NCBI GenBank assembly: GCA_025464915.1
Contig: JAODNF010000373.1
Location: forward strand, 1 to 7,446
Reading direction: 5' to 3'
Source: Frankiales bacterium
GTDB lineage: Bacteria; Actinomycetota; Actinomycetes; Mycobacteriales; SCTD01
DNA length: 7,446 nucleotides
The position numbers and the translations under genes were made by a program. Shown here in pieces: positions 5,945 through 7,446 of this stretch. How positions within the stretch are numbered: position 1 is the first letter of the stretch; the number at the start of each line of letters is the position of its first letter. Under the pieces are notes generated by a model. It saw only the letters and a list, made by a program, of their open reading frames with translations. It was not told where the DNA came from and ran no database searches.

Positions 5945-6805
5945 CTACTTCAGGAGCCTGGACATCCGTCGGTCGGCCAGCGGCTTGCCCTCGGTCTGGC
6001 ACGTCGCGCAGTACTGGAGCGACTTGGTGGAGAAGGAGACCTCACGCACCTCGTCGCCGCACCGCGGACACGGCAGGCCGGTGCGGCCGTGGACGTTGAG
6101 GTTGCTCTTCTTCTCGGCCTTGAGCTCGGCAGCGGCGGTGCCGGCGGAGCGCTCGACGGCGGTGCGCAGAGTGGTCTGGATCGCGGTGTGGAGGGTCTGG
6201 ACGTCGTCGGCGGTGAGGTTGCCGGCGGGCTTGAAGGGCGACATCTTCACCTCCCACAGGACCTCGTCGCTGTAGGCGTTGCCGACGCCGGCCAGCACGG
6301 TCTGGTCGGTCAGCACGCCCTTGACCTGGCCGCGGACGCCGGCGAGCAGGCCGGCGAGCAGCTCGGCGGTGAACGCGGGCGAGAGCGGGTCGACGCCGAG
6401 CCGCGCGATGCCGGGGACCTCGGAGGGGTCCTTCACCACGTAGACCGCCAGGCGCTTCTGGGTCCCGGCCTCGGTGAGGTCGAAGCCGGACCCGTCGTCG
6501 AGGTGGATCCGGATGCCGATCGGGCCCTTGCCCATCTTGGGCGGGGCGGGGGGCAGGGACTCGCGCCAGTGCAACCAGCCGGCGCGGGACAGGTGGGTGA
6601 CGAGGTGCAGGCCGGAGACGTCGAGGTCGAGGAACTTGCCGTGCCGCGCGGCACCGGTGATCTCCAGCCCGGCGAGCGACATCGGGCTGGGGTCGTACGT
6701 CTTGAGCACGTGGATGCCGGGCACGTCGACCCGCGCGATGACGCGACCGACCGCGCGCTCCTTCAGGAACGTCACGAGGGACTCGACCTCGGGCAGCTCG
6801 GGCAC
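5945..6805 (-). CDS. Fpg/Nei family DNA glycosylase
   Basis: This 286-residue base-excision repair enzyme would remove oxidised bases and nick the abasic site. It starts MPELPEVE, so after Met removal the catalytic N-terminal proline and Glu3 are present, and Lys57 (ARHGKFLDLDV) matches Lys57 of E. coli Fpg. The H2TH signature is LAGVGNAYSDEVLW with Asn176. The C-terminal zinc finger has Cys246, Cys249, Cys266 and Cys269 with the standard C-x2-C-x16-C-x2-C spacing, preceded by VHGR. Two variations stand out: the hairpin arginine of E. coli Fpg (R258, five residues before the third cysteine) is Lys261, and the HLGMSG motif carrying intercalating Met73 reads HLSRAG. I recall similar changes in an actinobacterial subgroup, so substrate range may differ from classical MutM. 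The start is GTG at 6803-6805 with no SD, 22 bases from the divergent Nudix start; a leaderless mRNA is likely. Confidence 0.93.
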   Translation of the reverse strand: MPELPEVESLVTFLKERAVGRVIARVDVPGIHVLKTYDPSPMSLAGLEITGAARHGKFLDLDVSGLHLVTHLSRAGWLHWRESLPPAPPKMGKGPIGIRIHLDDGSGFDLTEAGTQKRLAVYVVKDPSEVPGIARLGVDPLSPAFTAELLAGLLAGVRGQVKGVLTDQTVLAGVGNAYSDEVLWEVKMSPFKPAGNLTADDVQTLHTAIQTTLRTAVERSAGTAAAELKAEKKSNLNVHGRTGLPCPRCGDEVREVSFSTKSLQYCATCQTEGKPLADRRMSRLLK

Positions 6806-6827
6806 ACGCTCACGCTACGTTCCCCGG
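6806..6827. promoter_or_regulatory. Overlapping divergent, probably leaderless promoters
   Basis: These 22 bases separate two divergent GTG codons, and neither gene has a Shine-Dalgarno. On the plus strand TACGTT (6816-6821) ends exactly six bases before the GTG at 6828. On the minus strand TAGCGT (complement of 6812-6817) also ends six bases before its GTG at 6805. Both fit the actinobacterial TANNNT -10 and the spacing expected when transcription starts at the start codon. The two hexamers share two bases, so RNA polymerase could not occupy both at once. A direct repeat ACGCT-C/ACGCT-A (6806-6817) lies here too. No convincing -35 is visible for either direction. Confidence 0.5.
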
Positions 6828-7446
6828 GTGTCCGAAAGCGAGACCGAGCGCGAGTTCCTCAAGGGGTACGACCCCCGCGCCTTCCCGCCGTTCGCCGTGA
6901 CCGTCGACGTCGTGCTGCTGACCGTCCGTGAGGGCGTGCTGTCGGTCCTGCTCGTCGAGCGCGAGACGCACCCGTTCCGCGGCCGGCTCGCCCTGCCCGG
7001 CGGCTTCGTGCAGCAGGACGAGGACCTCGAGGCCGCGGCGGTGCGCCGGCTCGAGCAGGAGACCGGCGTACGTCGGGACGTGGCCCACGTCGAGCAGCTC
7101 GGCGCCTTCGGGGACCCGCGCCGGGACCCGCGGATGCGGGTGGTCTCCGTGCCGTACCTGGTGTTCGCCCCCGACCTGCCGGCGCCGACCCCGGGGCAGG
7201 GGGCGTCGTGGGTGGCCTGGGTGCCGGTGCGGGCCGTCGAGTCGGACCGGCTGGCCTTCGACCACGCCGCCGTCCTCGCTGCCGCGGTCGAGCGCGCCCG
7301 CGCGAAGCTCGAGTACTCCCCGCTGGCGACCGCCTTCTGCGACGAGGAGTTCACGGTCGCCGACCTGCGCCGCGTCTACGAGGCCGTGTGGGGAGTGCCG
7401 CTCGACCCGCGCAACTTCCACCGCAAGACGACGGGCACGCCCGGCT
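6828..7446 (+). CDS. NrtR-type Nudix/winged-helix regulator (3' partial)
   Basis: The first 206 residues are present and the gene runs off the window. After a short N-terminal segment (FLKGYDPRAFPPFAVTVDVV), residues 22-140 form a Nudix fold with LLVERETHPFRGRLALPGGF. The Nudix box spans residues 59-81: Gly59, Glu65, Arg73, Leu75, Glu78 and Gly80 are kept, but Arg74 and Gln77 replace two glutamates of the REUXEE core that bind metal in MutT. Residues 174-200, with EEFTVADLRRVYEAVWG and then DPRNFHRK, match the C-terminal winged helix of NrtR-type regulators. Known NrtR proteins repress NAD-biosynthesis or sugar-use genes, sense an ADP-ribose-like ligand and have often lost hydrolase activity. 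A repressor is therefore likelier than a hydrolase; the target cannot be seen. The start is GTG at 6828, apparently leaderless. Divergence from the glycosylase gene allows autoregulation and control of that neighbour. Confidence 0.85.
   Translation, partial: MSESETEREFLKGYDPRAFPPFAVTVDVVLLTVREGVLSVLLVERETHPFRGRLALPGGFVQQDEDLEAAAVRRLEQETGVRRDVAHVEQLGAFGDPRRDPRMRVVSVPYLVFAPDLPAPTPGQGASWVAWVPVRAVESDRLAFDHAAVLAAAVERARAKLEYSPLATAFCDEEFTVADLRRVYEAVWGVPLDPRNFHRKTTGTPG

Noticed and set aside
5435..6931. A 498-codon open frame on the plus strand opposite the rhodanese and glycosylase genes.
   Set aside because: It has low-complexity composition, no motif, and overlaps two well-supported genes in antisense plus the start of the Nudix gene.
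6810..7421. Two long minus-strand open frames opposite the Nudix gene.
   Set aside because: Composition is low-complexity (Arg/Ser/Gly-rich), and the plus-strand frame carries clear Nudix and winged-helix motifs.
1..7446. Mobile element, CRISPR, tRNA/rRNA or toxin-antitoxin content.
   Set aside because: I saw no transposase or integrase motifs, no regularly spaced repeats, no tRNA-like cloverleaf and no composition shift; all genes look chromosomal and native.

Overview
The window is high-GC DNA (about 70% by eye) with strong third-position G/C bias, many GTG starts, TANNNT-type -10 candidates and very tight gene packing. Together with a DUF5926 gene, a family I know from actinobacteria, this points to an actinobacterial chromosome, perhaps Nocardioidaceae; the genus is a guess. 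I see no rRNA, tRNA, CRISPR array, insertion sequence or phage gene. No stretch over 300 bases lacks a gene.

Layout. The left edge carries the last 37 codons of a probable larC (nickel chelatase) on the plus strand, converging by a 14-base overlap on a small single-domain PAS protein on the minus strand. A 61-base divergent region separates the PAS gene from a complete arginine deiminase gene (arcA), followed by a four-helix membrane protein of unknown role. A hairpin whose stem contains both stop codons ends this plus-strand pair and the minus-strand block facing it.

The minus-strand block, in transcription order, is: Fpg/Nei-type DNA glycosylase, 118-base gap, single-domain rhodanese, 49-base gap, carboxymuconolactone decarboxylase/AhpD-like protein, D-2-hydroxyacid dehydrogenase (4-base overlap), glycerophosphodiester phosphodiesterase (27-base gap), DUF5926 protein (12-base gap). 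The last four are almost certainly one transcript; the rhodanese probably joins them. No single pathway explains the set; thiol/sulfur chemistry and general housekeeping are the only shared themes.

At the right edge a Nudix plus winged-helix protein of NrtR type is divergent from the glycosylase, with only 22 bases between the two GTG codons. Its Nudix box lacks two of the three glutamates of the REUXEE core, which suits a ligand-sensing repressor better than a hydrolase. Both genes may be leaderless, with overlapping -10 hexamers.

I did not find a clear new multi-gene system. The most interesting items are the overlapping divergent leaderless promoters, the degenerate Nudix box, the variant active-site residues in the glycosylase and the CMD protein, and a lone arcA without arcB, arcC or arcD.
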